From Kordia algicida OT-1 (GTDB lineage: Bacteria > Bacteroidota > Bacteroidia > Flavobacteriales > Flavobacteriaceae): a stretch of 64,000 nt of DNA. Made by a program: the position numbers and the translations under genes. Position 1 is the first letter of the stretch. Every line of letters starts with the position of its first letter. Positions 1-10,727 of this stretch are shown piece by piece. The notes below the pieces were generated by a model that searched no databases, had not been told where the DNA came from, and was given only the letters and a program-made list of their open reading frames with translations. The stretch is from assembly GCF_000154725.1 (NCBI RefSeq), contig NZ_DS544873.1:4437085-4501084 (forward strand), given 5' to 3'.

Positions 1-1561
1 ACATGCTTGGTTTTTTGAAGTTTCCTTTTTTATCGGCATACGAGAAACGAATTTCTTCACCTTCTTCCAAGAAGAAATTATCCAATCTAAATTCTTGATT
101 TTCGTCTAATTCAATAAATCTAGGTTTGTGATTTTTTGTTCCGTACAAAAAGATACTTTTAATGCCTTCGTTTGGTTTGTTGACACGTCCTGTGATCGAA
201 ATTCCGTTTTCAAAACGATTTAAAGCATTTGGTTTTTCTTCAAAAATATCATTCCAATCGTAACGACTCCAACCTTGTGTTAATAATAAAATATCCAATT
301 CGTATTTTTTCTTTCTGTCCATGTTTCGGAAGTAATATTGCGGATTTTCCACATAACCACGCACATGAGGCTTTAGGTAAAAGTTAGAAAGAATGTTGTG
401 TTCAGGATTGTAACTTTTGGTCGTTTCTGGCAATATCGAAATACTTACGTTGGCATCTTTTTGCAACGCTAATTCGTCAATAGAAAGTACTAAGGAATCT
501 TTCACTTTCGTGAGATGTGACACTTTGATGTCTGATTTTTTTACAAAATAATCATTGAAGAATAAACGCTCTAAAATAGGATTGTCGTTATGATCGAAAA
601 CAGTTACGGTATTGACACCTTTAAATAAATCTTTCTTAGGAACGCTAATGGTTTTTTCAGTTCCGTCAAACGTAAGATTGATTGTTTTTAGGTTTCCACT
701 TTGATGCACCAAAACTTTGTATTGTTTCGTTGGATTGTATGCAAGTGTTTCTTCATTTGTGCTAAAATTGATGATAATTTTATCTTCAAACGGATTGTTT
801 AAAATCATGGAAACACCTTTTTGGTCTGCTTTTGGCAACGTTTCTGTGATTGTCGTCCCGTTTTCTAGCTTAATTTCAGCAGTATATTGAATATTCTGTT
901 TTGGTTGAAATAAAAATTTCCCCATTCCAAGCGTGTTGCTTTCAAAAGAAGCGACTTGATTTTGATATTCATCATACACAATTCCAGAAACGGCAACACC
1001 TTTTCCGTTCATATCAATTACTTTAAAACCAACATTGCTCAAGGTGTTGGCAACAATATGTCCACCTTCTGGTAAAAACTGAAAATCGAATGATTCTGTA
1101 GTTTCTACAAAAGAGTCAGGCGTTTTTTTATCGGTAATAATTTCAATTTTTTGGACATACGCATCACTTTCTTTAAAGTTTTTCATCCAGTTGGTCTCTG
1201 CTTTGATGAAATACGTTCCAGCCGTAAAAGTAGAATCAACGGCAAAATTTCCTTTCGTAATTCCGTTGTTGGCTTTAAATAATGCTTTTTTAATTTGATT
1301 TCCTTCTGCATCATAAATACCAACATTGATATTTGTAGTTGCTTTTGAAGTCAGCTGATTTTTTTGATCGTAGGTATACCCTTTGAACCAAATTTCTTCA
1401 CCAGCTAGATAGCTCGTTTTGTTTAAATGTAAATACACGGATTCTCTTGGTAACTTAAAGTATGCTGCGTATTCGTCTTCAACAGTTTGTGGCTGTTGCG
1501 CGTTGACGCTGAATACAATAGAGAACGTAATGAGTAGTAAAAACAGATGTTTTTTTTTCAT
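1..1561 (-). CDS. MG2-type exported protein, 3' end missing (window edge)
   Basis: Reading the minus strand from an ATG at 1561 gives about 520 codons that stay open to the window edge, so the C-terminus lies outside. The product starts with a signal peptide (MKKKHLFLLLITF... ending near VNAQ), followed by RESVYLHLNKTSYLAGEEIWFKG. That motif is the hallmark of the macroglobulin-like MG2 domain in large Bacteroidota exported proteins, many of which end in a TonB-receptor plug-like domain. Further beta-sandwich repeats follow. Expected location is the periplasm or outer membrane. The substrate is unknown, and the missing end prevents a firmer family call. Confidence 0.75.
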   Translation of the reverse strand, partial: MKKKHLFLLLITFSIVFSVNAQQPQTVEDEYAAYFKLPRESVYLHLNKTSYLAGEEIWFKGYTYDQKNQLTSKATTNINVGIYDAEGNQIKKALFKANNGITKGNFAVDSTFTAGTYFIKAETNWMKNFKESDAYVQKIEIITDKKTPDSFVETTESFDFQFLPEGGHIVANTLSNVGFKVIDMNGKGVAVSGIVYDEYQNQVASFESNTLGMGKFLFQPKQNIQYTAEIKLENGTTITETLPKADQKGVSMILNNPFEDKIIINFSTNEETLAYNPTKQYKVLVHQSGNLKTINLTFDGTEKTISVPKKDLFKGVNTVTVFDHNDNPILERLFFNDYFVKKSDIKVSHLTKVKDSLVLSIDELALQKDANVSISILPETTKSYNPEHNILSNFYLKPHVRGYVENPQYYFRNMDRKKKYELDILLLTQGWSRYDWNDIFEEKPNALNRFENGISITGRVNKPNEGIKSIFLYGTKNHKPRFIELDENQEFRLDNFFLEEGEEIRFSYADKKGNFKKPSM

Positions 1562-1622
1562 AGTGTTTCGGTTTTTGTTAATATTCTTTATGAAAAGTGT
1601 CACAAAAACTGTGCTAAAACGA

Positions 1623-1656
1623 AAAAACTTCGAAAGTTCATACTTTCGAAGTTTTT
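1623..1656 (-). terminator. Rho-independent terminator after groL
   Basis: A perfect 14-bp stem (AAAAACTTCGAAAG with its complement) around a 6-base loop ends in a T-run when read on the minus strand. It lies 27 bp after the groL stop and separates the groSL unit from the MG2 gene. Confidence 0.85.
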
Positions 1657-1682
1657 ATAATACTCATAAATATTTCTTATGC

Positions 1683-3338
<1,656 letters not shown>

Positions 3339-3380
3339 CTAAGTTGATTTTAGCTGGAGTTATGTTATTCTGTTTTTTAA

Positions 3381-3659
3381 TTAAATGATTGCTAAAATGT
3401 CATCTTCTCTCATAATGATGTAATCAGCTCCTTCAAACTTGATCTCAGTTCCAGAGAATTTTCCGTAAAGCACGGTGTCACCAACTTTTACCGTTAATGG
3501 TTCGTCTTTTTTCCCTGATCCAACAGCAACTACAGTTCCTCGTTGTTGCTTTTCTTGCGCTGAATCTGGAATGTAAAGCCCTGATGCAGTTTTTGTTTCT
3601 GCTGGTAATGGGGCAATCAAAACTCTATCTGCTAGTGGTTTGATATTAACTTTGCTCAT
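3381..3659 (-). CDS. groS: Co-chaperonin GroES
   Basis: The 92-residue protein has standard GroES length and motifs: KPLADRVLI at the N-terminus, the mobile-loop region [17 protein letters not shown], and [13 protein letters not shown]. It caps the GroEL ring. It is the first gene of the groS-groL operon. The secG terminator lies about 90 bp upstream, so groS probably has its own promoter, but I could not place a clear TAnnTTTG box there. Confidence 0.97.
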   Translation of the reverse strand: MSKVNIKPLADRVLIAPLPAETKTASGLYIPDSAQEKQQRGTVVAVGSGKKDEPLTVKVGDTVLYGKFSGTEIKFEGADYIIMREDDILAII

Positions 3660-3750
3660 TTTGTTGAATATTTAATTTTATGAATTGATTATTTACGAGT
3701 AGGATTAGTCAGAAATTATGCCATTGTGCGAATGCTGACAAATTGAAGCA

Positions 3751-3787
3751 AAAAAAATGTCAGCTTATGACAAGCTGACATTTTTTT
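3751..3787 (-). terminator. Terminator of the miaB-secG operon
   Basis: The stem formed by AAAAAAATGTCAGCTT and its complement, with a 5-base loop, is followed by a T-run on the minus strand. It lies 20 bp past the secG stop and ends the seven-gene minus-strand operon before groS. Confidence 0.85.
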
Positions 3788-3806
3788 GTATGTATGTGAA
3801 GGAAAA

Positions 3807-4163
3807 TTAGCTTCCTCCATTTTCTGTTCCGTCTGTTGTATTTGTATTGTCTGCCGGAGGCGTCGTTGTTGGTTGATCTGTTTGAGGAATAGTATCACCC
3901 GAAATTTTCGATCTTTCTTCTGCGCTTCCTAAGTTTGTAAAGTTAGTCACTAAGATTAAAGCAATTAAGATTGTTGCTAAAGCCCACGTACTTTTGTCTA
4001 AGAAGTCCGTTGTTTTTTGTACACCACCAATTTGCTGGTTTCCGCCACCACCAAAAGAAGAAGATAATCCACCACCTTTTGGATTCTGTACCATTATTAC
4101 TAACATTAATAAAAATGCTACAATAAGGATTAAGATTATAAAAATGTAATACGTTGAACTCAT
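3807..4163 (-). CDS. secG: Preprotein translocase subunit SecG
   Basis: This 118-residue inner-membrane protein has two hydrophobic segments (about residues 5-25 and 59-78). Between them is the SecG hallmark MVQNPKGGGLSSSFGGGG. It is an accessory subunit of the SecYEG channel. The acidic, Thr- and Asn-rich C-terminal tail beyond the second helix is a lineage extension. The start lies 6 bp after the preceding TPR gene, making it the last gene of the operon. Confidence 0.95.
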   Translation of the reverse strand: MSSTYYIFIILILIVAFLLMLVIMVQNPKGGGLSSSFGGGGNQQIGGVQKTTDFLDKSTWALATILIALILVTNFTNLGSAEERSKISGDTIPQTDQPTTTPPADNTNTTDGTENGGS

Positions 4164-4169
4164 TTTATA

Positions 4170-5303
4170 TTAATTATTTTGTTGTAATTTTTTTATTGCT
4201 CGAATTTGGTCTGCAAAGAAACCACTTTTTTCTGGATATTTCAAAATTAAAATATCATAAGCTTTAATTGCTTTTCTATATTTTTTTTGTTCTAAATATA
4301 CTTTAGCCAAAGTTTCGGTCATTAACATAGACTGATCTACGCTTGTGTCGTTTGCCAAGTTGATTGTTTTTTCTAGTGTTGGCTTGGGTTTTATCTTCGG
4401 ATTTGTGTCTATAAACTTGTCTATCAGTTCAAATCTTTTTTGTTTTTCTTCTTCTGAAACTTCAATTGTTGCATCAATTTTTGGTGTAGTTTCTTCCTTT
4501 TTTTCTGCTTTGATTGTGATTTTTGGCTCAGTTTTAACCTTAGTTTCTACCTCATCAGAGCGATCTATGGGTTTTAAGTTGGTTAATTGTAACCATTCTG
4601 AAAAAGAATGTTTCTCCTTTTTATCAAAAGAAAGTGGTTTTCCAAGTTCCAAAGTTTGTTCAGGAGTTTCTTCTGTTTCTAGAGTTTCAACTTCTGTTTT
4701 TTCAGCGACAACTTTTTTGTCTTTTGATTTTTTCTTTTTCTTCTTCTTGTCTTTCTTTTTCTTTTTTTCGTTGCTTGCTATTTCTTCGGAAATTACTTCG
4801 GATTCAATTTTAACATCAGTTTCAGCTTCAACCTCATTTTCAACTTCAACTTCTGTGTCATCATTAGGAACAGCCGCAATAGTAATTGGCGTCGCTTTTG
4901 GTTGAAATAACTCTGGATCGAGAATAGCATTTGCTTCTTGAAGTTTTGTTTTGATCGCATCTTCCATACGAAGATTTTTATCTATTTTGATTTCTTCTAC
5001 CTCAACTTCAATTTCTTTGGTGTTGTTCTGTGATTCTGTAATGGTACTCGAAATTTTATGTTGCTCAAACTTTTTTGAGGTAATGAAATCAAATAGAATA
5101 CTGCGATCGGTGGTGTAAGCAGCTGTTGTTTTTAAACTTTGATTGTATTTGAAGCTATCCTGATTTTTTAATCCTTTTAAATGTACCACACGTGCTGCCT
5201 GAAAGTATGGAAATTCTTTCGTGATGGCTTCAATAGCTTTGGTTTGTGCCGCATTGATGTGTACGGGATTTTGTAATATGTATGTAAAATCAGAAATATT
5301 CAT
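4170..5303 (-). CDS. TPR-containing hypothetical protein with charged middle
   Basis: The 377-residue protein is probably cytoplasmic, with no signal peptide. The N-terminal 100 residues look globular. The middle is low-complexity acidic and Lys-rich, including a poly-Lys stretch near residue 170. The C-terminus carries a TPR-like helix pair (LAKVYLEQKKYRKAIKAYDILILKYPEK). The gene is packed between lptE-like (1 bp away) and secG (6 bp away), a position that suggests a role in envelope biogenesis or secretion. That is inference from context only. Confidence 0.8.
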   Translation of the reverse strand: MNISDFTYILQNPVHINAAQTKAIEAITKEFPYFQAARVVHLKGLKNQDSFKYNQSLKTTAAYTTDRSILFDFITSKKFEQHKISSTITESQNNTKEIEVEVEEIKIDKNLRMEDAIKTKLQEANAILDPELFQPKATPITIAAVPNDDTEVEVENEVEAETDVKIESEVISEEIASNEKKKKKDKKKKKKKSKDKKVVAEKTEVETLETEETPEQTLELGKPLSFDKKEKHSFSEWLQLTNLKPIDRSDEVETKVKTEPKITIKAEKKEETTPKIDATIEVSEEEKQKRFELIDKFIDTNPKIKPKPTLEKTINLANDTSVDQSMLMTETLAKVYLEQKKYRKAIKAYDILILKYPEKSGFFADQIRAIKKLQQNN

Positions 5304-5304
5304 G

Positions 5305-5808
5305 TTACCATTTGGCTAAACTCGCGTTAAAAATATCTTGTGTGAGACGTTCAAAGATTTCTTGATACGCCGCATCTTGTACGTTGATTAATTGTGTGGT
5401 TGCAGGATAATCATAGAAGAAAGAGAATCGCTGATCGAAATCGTCTTCGGGTCTGTTTTTGTGTGTAAAACGAACTTGCACACCAATGGTTAAGCGGTTT
5501 TGCGCTGCCGTATTGTTTGCTGTGGCACTCATTGGTGATACACGATATTCTACAATTTCGCCTTCGTAAACCAAATCGCCATTGGCTCTTACCAAATCAA
5601 GACTTGTTTGGTTTAGAATTAAATCTTGTAAGGCAAGTGTAAAATCTCTATCCAATCCAGGTTCAATAATTGGTGCATTGTTTTGGAAAAAGTTGACTTG
5701 ATATGTTTTGGCATTCAAATCTCCTGTTCCTGTAAAGTTGTAAACTCCACAACTTGTTATGGTGATTGCTACGATAAGCGTTGCAATGATGATTTTTATC
5801 TTTTTCAT
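5305..5808 (-). CDS. LptE-like LPS-assembly lipoprotein
   Basis: I chose the ATG at 5808, giving MKKIKIIIATLIVAITITSCG: a signal peptide with lipobox TSC. The upstream start at 5835 would overlap the neighbouring gene and add a hydrophilic leader. The mature part (YNFTGTGDLNAKTYQVNFFQNNAP) matches the Bacteroidota LptE-like family, whose members plug the LptD barrel and deliver LPS to the outer leaflet. Length is about 167 residues. It lies 16 bp after the sigma-54 activator gene and 1 bp before the TPR gene. Confidence 0.85.
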   Translation of the reverse strand: MKKIKIIIATLIVAITITSCGVYNFTGTGDLNAKTYQVNFFQNNAPIIEPGLDRDFTLALQDLILNQTSLDLVRANGDLVYEGEIVEYRVSPMSATANNTAAQNRLTIGVQVRFTHKNRPEDDFDQRFSFFYDYPATTQLINVQDAAYQEIFERLTQDIFNASLAKW

Positions 5809-5824
5809 TGATGTATGCGTGTGT

Positions 5825-7081
5825 TTATAAATCAAATTGTTTGATTTTTCTATATAATGTACGTTCTGAAATGCCCAATTCTTTTGCGGCGGCTTTTCGT
5901 TTTCCTTTGTTGCGTTCTAGTGCTTTTTTGATGAGTTCTAATTCTTTGTCGTGTAAAGAAAGTGTTTCTTCTTCTTCCACATCTTCTGCAAAGTGATATT
6001 TATCTTCTGGCATTACGGTAACTTCTGGAGCTAATGGTAATAATTTTACAGGAGCATTAACTTCGTCTTCGTGGAAAATTTCTTCACTTTCATCATCACC
6101 ATATATTTTTTGAATGAGACTTTCGTTTTCGTCTTTTACTTCTTGTGAAACACCATTTTGCATGAGTTCCATGGTGAGTTTTTTTAAGTCGTTTAAGTCA
6201 CTTTTCATGTCAAACAGCACTTTGTACAAAATTTCACGTTCCGAACTAAAGTCACTTTCACTTTTTGAATTTTCAATCACAGCAGGAAGGTTTCCAGTCG
6301 TATTCGGTAAATATTGACGCAGTGTATCTGCAGTAATGGTTCTATCTTCTTCCAAAACGGAAATTTGCTCTGCAACGTTTCTTAGTTGACGAATGTTTCC
6401 GTTCCAACGGTATTTTGTCAACATTTCAGTAGCAATTTCATCCAAACGAATGGAAGGCATTTTATATTTCATGGCAAAGTCAGAAGCAAATTTTCGAAAT
6501 AATAAATGAATGTCACCTTTTCGTGCTCGCAATGGCGGAAGTAAAATTTCAACCGTACTTAAACGATAGTATAAATCTTCTCTAAATTTTCCTTTTTTGA
6601 TGGCTTCAAACATGTTTACATTGGTTGCGGCTACAATACGAACGTTGGTTTTCTGTACTTTGGATGAACCTACTTTGATAAATTCGCCATTTTCCAAGAC
6701 TCTGAGTAAACGTACTTGCGTTGTGAGTGGCAATTCTCCCACTTCATCTAAAAAGATCGTTCCGTTATCGGCAACTTCAAAATATCCACTTCGGGTTTGC
6801 GTTGCGCCTGTAAATGCACCTTTTTCGTGTCCGAATAATTCACTGTCAATCGTTCCTTCAGGAATTGCACCGCAGTTTACAGCAATATATTTTCCGTGCT
6901 TTCTGTGTGATAGTGCATGAATTATTTTGGGAATGCTTTCTTTTCCAACTCCACTTTCACCCGTTACTAGCACAGAAATATCTGTTGGCGCTACTTGCAT
7001 GGCTTTTTCAATAGCACGATTGAGCCCAGCATCGTTGCCAATAATACCAAAACGTTGTTTGATTGCTTGTATGGATTCCAT
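5825..7081 (-). CDS. Sigma-54-dependent transcription activator (no receiver domain)
   Basis: The 418-residue protein has an AAA+ sigma-54 activation domain from about residue 10 to 240. It shows Walker A GESGVGKE, the sigma-54 contact motif GAFTGA, Walker B GTIFLDEVGEL and the arginine-finger region. A long linker follows, then a C-terminal Fis-type helix-turn-helix (KAAAKELGISERTLYRKIKQF). There is no N-terminal REC, GAF or PAS sensor, so activity must be controlled by level or by a partner. Its place in the miaB-lptE-secG operon suggests regulation of envelope genes. Targets are unknown. Confidence 0.92.
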   Translation of the reverse strand: MESIQAIKQRFGIIGNDAGLNRAIEKAMQVAPTDISVLVTGESGVGKESIPKIIHALSHRKHGKYIAVNCGAIPEGTIDSELFGHEKGAFTGATQTRSGYFEVADNGTIFLDEVGELPLTTQVRLLRVLENGEFIKVGSSKVQKTNVRIVAATNVNMFEAIKKGKFREDLYYRLSTVEILLPPLRARKGDIHLLFRKFASDFAMKYKMPSIRLDEIATEMLTKYRWNGNIRQLRNVAEQISVLEEDRTITADTLRQYLPNTTGNLPAVIENSKSESDFSSEREILYKVLFDMKSDLNDLKKLTMELMQNGVSQEVKDENESLIQKIYGDDESEEIFHEDEVNAPVKLLPLAPEVTVMPEDKYHFAEDVEEEETLSLHDKELELIKKALERNKGKRKAAAKELGISERTLYRKIKQFDL

Positions 7082-7099
7082 GTGTTTGTTGTTCTTTTT

Positions 7100-8086
7100 T
7101 TAATTTATGTATTGAAATGTTTCGTTTATAGTAATGGTAGTATCATCAGCAATATTTGGCAAGGACGAAAAAATAGTTCCGTTTCGATTGATGATTCTAT
7201 TTCCAGCATCATATTCAACGTTTAAGTTTGAGTTTCCTTGCGTTGTACTAACATTAGTAACGTTGTTGTTGCTGTAAATCATTGCTTGCCAATGTTCGTA
7301 TTGATCGTCGTATTCATCATTTAAAATAGAGAATGCGTACAAGTCGTTTAGCGAGTTTCGCAACGGATTTGTGTTGTTATCATACGTATATGTAAAGGTG
7401 TTGGCATCTTGCCCTGTAATTACAGATGAGGTAAGATTTCCGTTGCTGTCATACGAAATGGTTTCTGTTTTGATTGTCATTCCATTTTCCATAGTTTCTC
7501 TTAGCATGAGTTTGCTTGTGGATGGATCAAATGTGAATCTGGTAGAAAAATTAGTTCCTTCTTTCGTGCGCGTTACCACGTTATTTGCATGAATGTATGA
7601 GAATGTGAAGTTTTCAGAAGCATCTTCTAAATCTTCGTACATGATTGTGGATATTTTGTCTAGCGTGTAACTTACAGAGGTTCTATTCACCAAAACGCCA
7701 TCAACCGTAGTTCTTACTTCTCTTACTCTACTGTTTTCGTCTCTAATAATATTTCCAACACCATTGACAGTAATTCCAAAAATAGTTAGTGTTGTGTTTT
7801 GAGCGGTGAATTGATTATTTAAATTAATCACAAAATCTGCCGTAAATGAAGTTTCATCGCCCGTAGTTGACGAAAAACTTTTCATGTAATCATAATCAGA
7901 AAGTTGCAATGAGCCACCTGTAGGATCTGTTGGGTTTGGATCAACAGGATCTGGATTTGGATTAATAGGATCAGTCGGATTGCCTGATGATGTTTCTATG
8001 ATAATTTCACCTTCATACGGTTCATTATCACACGAAAAAAGGCAAAAAGCTAGAATTGTTGTAGTTATGATTATGGTTTTTTTCAT
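7100..8086 (-). CDS. Lipoprotein with Pro-rich linker (paralogue of the next gene)
   Basis: The 328-residue protein has a signal peptide and lipobox (MKKTIIITTTILAFCLFSCDN). A short linker of PNPDPVDPNPTDP type follows, then a beta-rich domain with YD-like pieces (YDSNGNLTSSV, FTYTYDNNTNPLRN). It shares start sequence, domain layout and the DNNTNPLR / DSFTNPLK motif with the upstream neighbour, so the two are tandem paralogues. The acidic residues after the lipid Cys fit surface lipoproteins of this phylum. Function is not recognised. It lies in the miaB-secG operon. Confidence 0.8.
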   Translation of the reverse strand: MKKTIIITTTILAFCLFSCDNEPYEGEIIIETSSGNPTDPINPNPDPVDPNPTDPTGGSLQLSDYDYMKSFSSTTGDETSFTADFVINLNNQFTAQNTTLTIFGITVNGVGNIIRDENSRVREVRTTVDGVLVNRTSVSYTLDKISTIMYEDLEDASENFTFSYIHANNVVTRTKEGTNFSTRFTFDPSTSKLMLRETMENGMTIKTETISYDSNGNLTSSVITGQDANTFTYTYDNNTNPLRNSLNDLYAFSILNDEYDDQYEHWQAMIYSNNNVTNVSTTQGNSNLNVEYDAGNRIINRNGTIFSSLPNIADDTTITINETFQYIN

Positions 8087-8127
8087 CGGTATCGGTTTTA
8101 ATGTTTTACGTTTTACAACATCAATTT

Positions 8128-9105
8128 TTAGTATTGATATACCTCAGATTGAGTTACGGTTACGCCATCACCTAAATCATAGTTTCCGCCTTTGCTTAAA
8201 ATGTTATTATTGGTATCATACATTGGGTTAAAATTGTATGAACCTTCGCTTGTGTTTCCGCCAATCCAATTGTTACTACTGTGAAAGTTGGCAATGATTG
8301 CACCTACTTCATCTTCTGGATCGCCATTAAAAACAGAGATTAGATACGTGTCTGCGAAAACTGCTTTTAAAGGATTTGTAAACGAATCGTATGTATATGT
8401 ATTTGTTGTGGTGCTTCCGTTGGCTTCTACAGATGTTTGGGTACAGTTTCCATCTGCTGCGTATGTAAGTGTTTCTACTTGTGTGGAAGTACCATTTTCA
8501 AAAGATTCTAAACGTGTGAGTCTGCTATTGCTGTCAAACGTAAAAACAGCTGTTGAGTTAGTGCCTTCAACCGTTTTTGTTACTGTGTTTCCTGAGTATG
8601 TAAATGTATAAACATAATCGTCAGTATCATCAGCAGAAAAGTCATATTCAATTTGCGTAATATTGTCTCCTGTATACGTAATTGTCGTTGTGTTTTGACC
8701 GTTATTGGCATTGTCTTGAATTGAGATGATTCTTCCATTTCCATCACGAGTGTAGGTGCTTAATGAACTGGTCATTGTCCCAAAAATTGTCAAATCGATA
8801 TTTTGACTTACAACCAATCCTTGTTGAATATTAAAGTCGGTATCTGTGATAATTTCTCCGAAAATTGGTGCGTTTGTAGAAACATCATAGGTGTATGTAG
8901 AAAGTGTTGTTCCGCTATTTCCACCGCCGTTGTTTCCTCCACCATTGTTCCCGCCACCGTTTCCGCCGCCATTGTTTCCACCACCATTATTTCCACCACC
9001 ACTTGTTGGGTTTTCAATAGCGATGTTGCTGTCTAAAGGTTCGTCATCACAAGAAAAGCAGAAAAATGCTAAGAGTACCGAAGTGATTAAAAGAGTTTTT
9101 TTCAT
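8128..9105 (-). CDS. Lipoprotein with GGGNN-repeat linker (paralogue)
   Basis: The 325-residue protein starts MKKTLLITSVLLAFFCFSCDD with a clear lipobox. A Gly/Asn repeat linker occupies about residues 35-63. The beta-rich domain after it is similar to the downstream paralogue and has YD-like motifs (TYTRDGNGRI, TYDSFTNPLKAVF). The Gly-rich tether in place of the neighbour's Pro-rich tether is the main difference. It is probably an exported surface lipoprotein. Function is unknown. It starts 12 bp after the miaB stop. Confidence 0.8.
   Translation of the reverse strand: MKKTLLITSVLLAFFCFSCDDEPLDSNIAIENPTSGGGNNGGGNNGGGNGGGNNGGGNNGGGNSGTTLSTYTYDVSTNAPIFGEIITDTDFNIQQGLVVSQNIDLTIFGTMTSSLSTYTRDGNGRIISIQDNANNGQNTTTITYTGDNITQIEYDFSADDTDDYVYTFTYSGNTVTKTVEGTNSTAVFTFDSNSRLTRLESFENGTSTQVETLTYAADGNCTQTSVEANGSTTTNTYTYDSFTNPLKAVFADTYLISVFNGDPEDEVGAIIANFHSSNNWIGGNTSEGSYNFNPMYDTNNNILSKGGNYDLGDGVTVTQSEVYQY
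8917..9002. repeat. Short tandem repeats coding the Gly-Asn linker
   Basis: Imperfect units of about 12-15 bp (ccaccattgtttcc type on the plus strand) encode GGGNN / GGGN tandem repeats in the lipoprotein gene. Copy number could vary by slippage. The plus-strand open frames here are by-products of this low-complexity stretch. Confidence 0.8.
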
Positions 9106-9117
9106 GGTTTATGTTTT

Positions 9118-10563
9118 TTAATTATTCTCAGAGAGTCCAATAGCTTCCCCAATTAAGGTTGCCGAAGTACAATCGTATATTTTTACGTTTACAAAATCTC
9201 CAGGTTTGTAGTTTTCTTTTGGGAAAACCGTTACTGTATTTCGGGAAGTTCTTCCCATCCAATGTTCGTCTGACTTTTTGGAAGTTCCTTCAATTAAAAC
9301 TTCTTGCACGGTGTTGAGGTGCGATTTGGTTCTGAACGCGCTGTGTTTGCGTTGCAATTCTATGATTTCTGCAAGTCTGCGTTTTTTGGTTGCTTCTGGC
9401 ACATCGTCTTCCATTTTTCTTCCTGCCATCGTTCCTGGGCGTTCCGAATAGGTAAACATATACCCAAAATCATATTTTACATATTCCATCAACGAAAGTG
9501 TATCTTGATGATCTTCTTCTGTTTCTGTTGGAAAACCAGCAATTAAATCTTGAGAAACACCACAACCTGGTAATATTTCCTGAATTTTATCAATGAGTGC
9601 AAAATATTCTTCGCGTGTGTGCAAACGATTCATTTCTTTTAAAATTCGATTGCTTCCGCTTTGTACTGGCAAGTGAATGTGCTTACAGATGTTTCTGTGT
9701 TTTGCCATGACGTGAAATACACTTTCGTGCATGTCTTGCGGATTTGAGGTAGAAAAGCGAAGTCTTAATTTTGGAAACTTCGTCGCCACCATATCAAGTA
9801 GTTTTGCAAAATCGACCGCAGTGGCTTTTTGCATTTCAGAAGCTTTATCAAAATCTTTTTTCAATCCGCCGCCATACCATAAATAACTATCTACGTTTTG
9901 ACCGAGTAGTGTGATTTCTTTAAAATTTTTATCTGAAAGTTCTTGAATTTCCTCTAAAATAGATTGCGGATCACGACTACGTTCACGTCCACGTGTAAAA
10001 GGAACTACGCAGAAAGTACACATGTTGTCACAACCTCTAGTAATGGAAACCAATGCGTTGATTCCATTAGTGTTTAAACGCACAGGCGAAATATCTCCAT
10101 AGGTTTCTTCTTTAGAAAGTACGACGTTTACGGCATTTCGTCCGTCATCAATTTCCTGAATTAAATTTGGTAAATCTTTGTAGGCATCAGGTCCAACAAC
10201 CATGTCTACAATTTTTTCTTCTTCGAGAAATTTACTTTTCAGGCGTTCTGCCATACAACCCAACACGCCAACTTTCATTTTCGGATTGTGTCGTTTTACT
10301 GCATTATATTTTTCCAAACGTTTGCGCACAGTTTGTTCCGCTTTGTCGCGGATAGAACATGTGTTTACCAATACCAAATCTGCTTCTTCCAAACGATTTG
10401 TGGTATTAAATCCTTCTTTTGCTAAAATGGAAGCAACTACTTCGCTATCGGCAAAATTCATTTGACAGCCATAACTTTCAATGTACAGCTTTCGGGTGTT
10501 TTTAGGATTTTCAGCTAAAACAATATGTTCTCCTTGTTTGCTTTCGTCAATAATCTTCTCCAT
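9118..10563 (-). CDS. miaB: tRNA-2-methylthio-N6-dimethylallyladenosine synthase MiaB
   Basis: The 481-residue radical SAM methylthiotransferase has the three N-terminal Cys of the auxiliary Fe-S cluster ([21 protein letters not shown]). The radical SAM motif is [11 protein letters not shown] (CX3CX2C) near residue 175, and a TRAM domain lies at the C-terminus. It adds the methylthio group to i6A37 of tRNAs. It is the first gene of the seven-gene operon running to secG. The start at 10563 lies about 40 bp from the predicted -7 box. Confidence 0.97.
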   Translation of the reverse strand: MEKIIDESKQGEHIVLAENPKNTRKLYIESYGCQMNFADSEVVASILAKEGFNTTNRLEEADLVLVNTCSIRDKAEQTVRKRLEKYNAVKRHNPKMKVGVLGCMAERLKSKFLEEEKIVDMVVGPDAYKDLPNLIQEIDDGRNAVNVVLSKEETYGDISPVRLNTNGINALVSITRGCDNMCTFCVVPFTRGRERSRDPQSILEEIQELSDKNFKEITLLGQNVDSYLWYGGGLKKDFDKASEMQKATAVDFAKLLDMVATKFPKLRLRFSTSNPQDMHESVFHVMAKHRNICKHIHLPVQSGSNRILKEMNRLHTREEYFALIDKIQEILPGCGVSQDLIAGFPTETEEDHQDTLSLMEYVKYDFGYMFTYSERPGTMAGRKMEDDVPEATKKRRLAEIIELQRKHSAFRTKSHLNTVQEVLIEGTSKKSDEHWMGRTSRNTVTVFPKENYKPGDFVNVKIYDCTSATLIGEAIGLSENN

Positions 10564-10605
10564 GTAAATGTATTCTAAACCTTGAAATCACGTTCAATTA
10601 AGATG

Positions 10606-10613
10606 CAAAGATA
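10606..10613 (-). promoter_or_regulatory. -7 box of the miaB operon
   Basis: The minus strand reads TATCTTTG, a perfect match to the Bacteroidota -7 consensus TAnnTTTG. I see no good TTG -33 box about 20 bp further up. Transcription would start near 10600. Confidence 0.55.
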
Positions 10614-10671
10614 GAATTATTTCAAAATATATGACATAATGACATGTTAAATAAATAACGTAAAGAAAGAC

Positions 10672-10700
10672 GCAACCTTTTTAGTAAATTAGCATCTACT
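10672..10700 (+). promoter_or_regulatory. Candidate ECF-type promoter (AAC / TCTA)
   Basis: GCAACCT at 10672-10678 and TCTACT at 10695-10700 are separated by 16 bp. The arrangement resembles the GGAACTT / TCTATA pairs before the next two lipoprotein genes (21 versus 22 bp between the AAC and TCT starts). It lies 28 bp before the start codon. Confidence 0.45.
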
Positions 10701-10727
10701 CTGTAGATCAATCAAAATATACATGCC

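Noticed and set aside
3716-3898. Minus-strand ORF of 60 aa over the secG end
   Set aside because: It overlaps the secG 3' end in another frame and crosses its terminator.
4345-4905. 186-aa plus-strand ORF opposite the TPR gene
   Set aside because: Ser/Phe-rich antisense of the Glu/Lys-rich coding region; the minus frame fits the operon.
8917-9002. CRISPR-like short repeats
   Set aside because: Units are contiguous without spacers and encode a protein linker. No cas gene was seen in the window.
8803-9121. ORFs opposite and out of frame in the Gly-rich lipoprotein gene
   Set aside because: Low-complexity Pro/Val/Thr-rich products mirror the GGGNN repeats; they are shadows.
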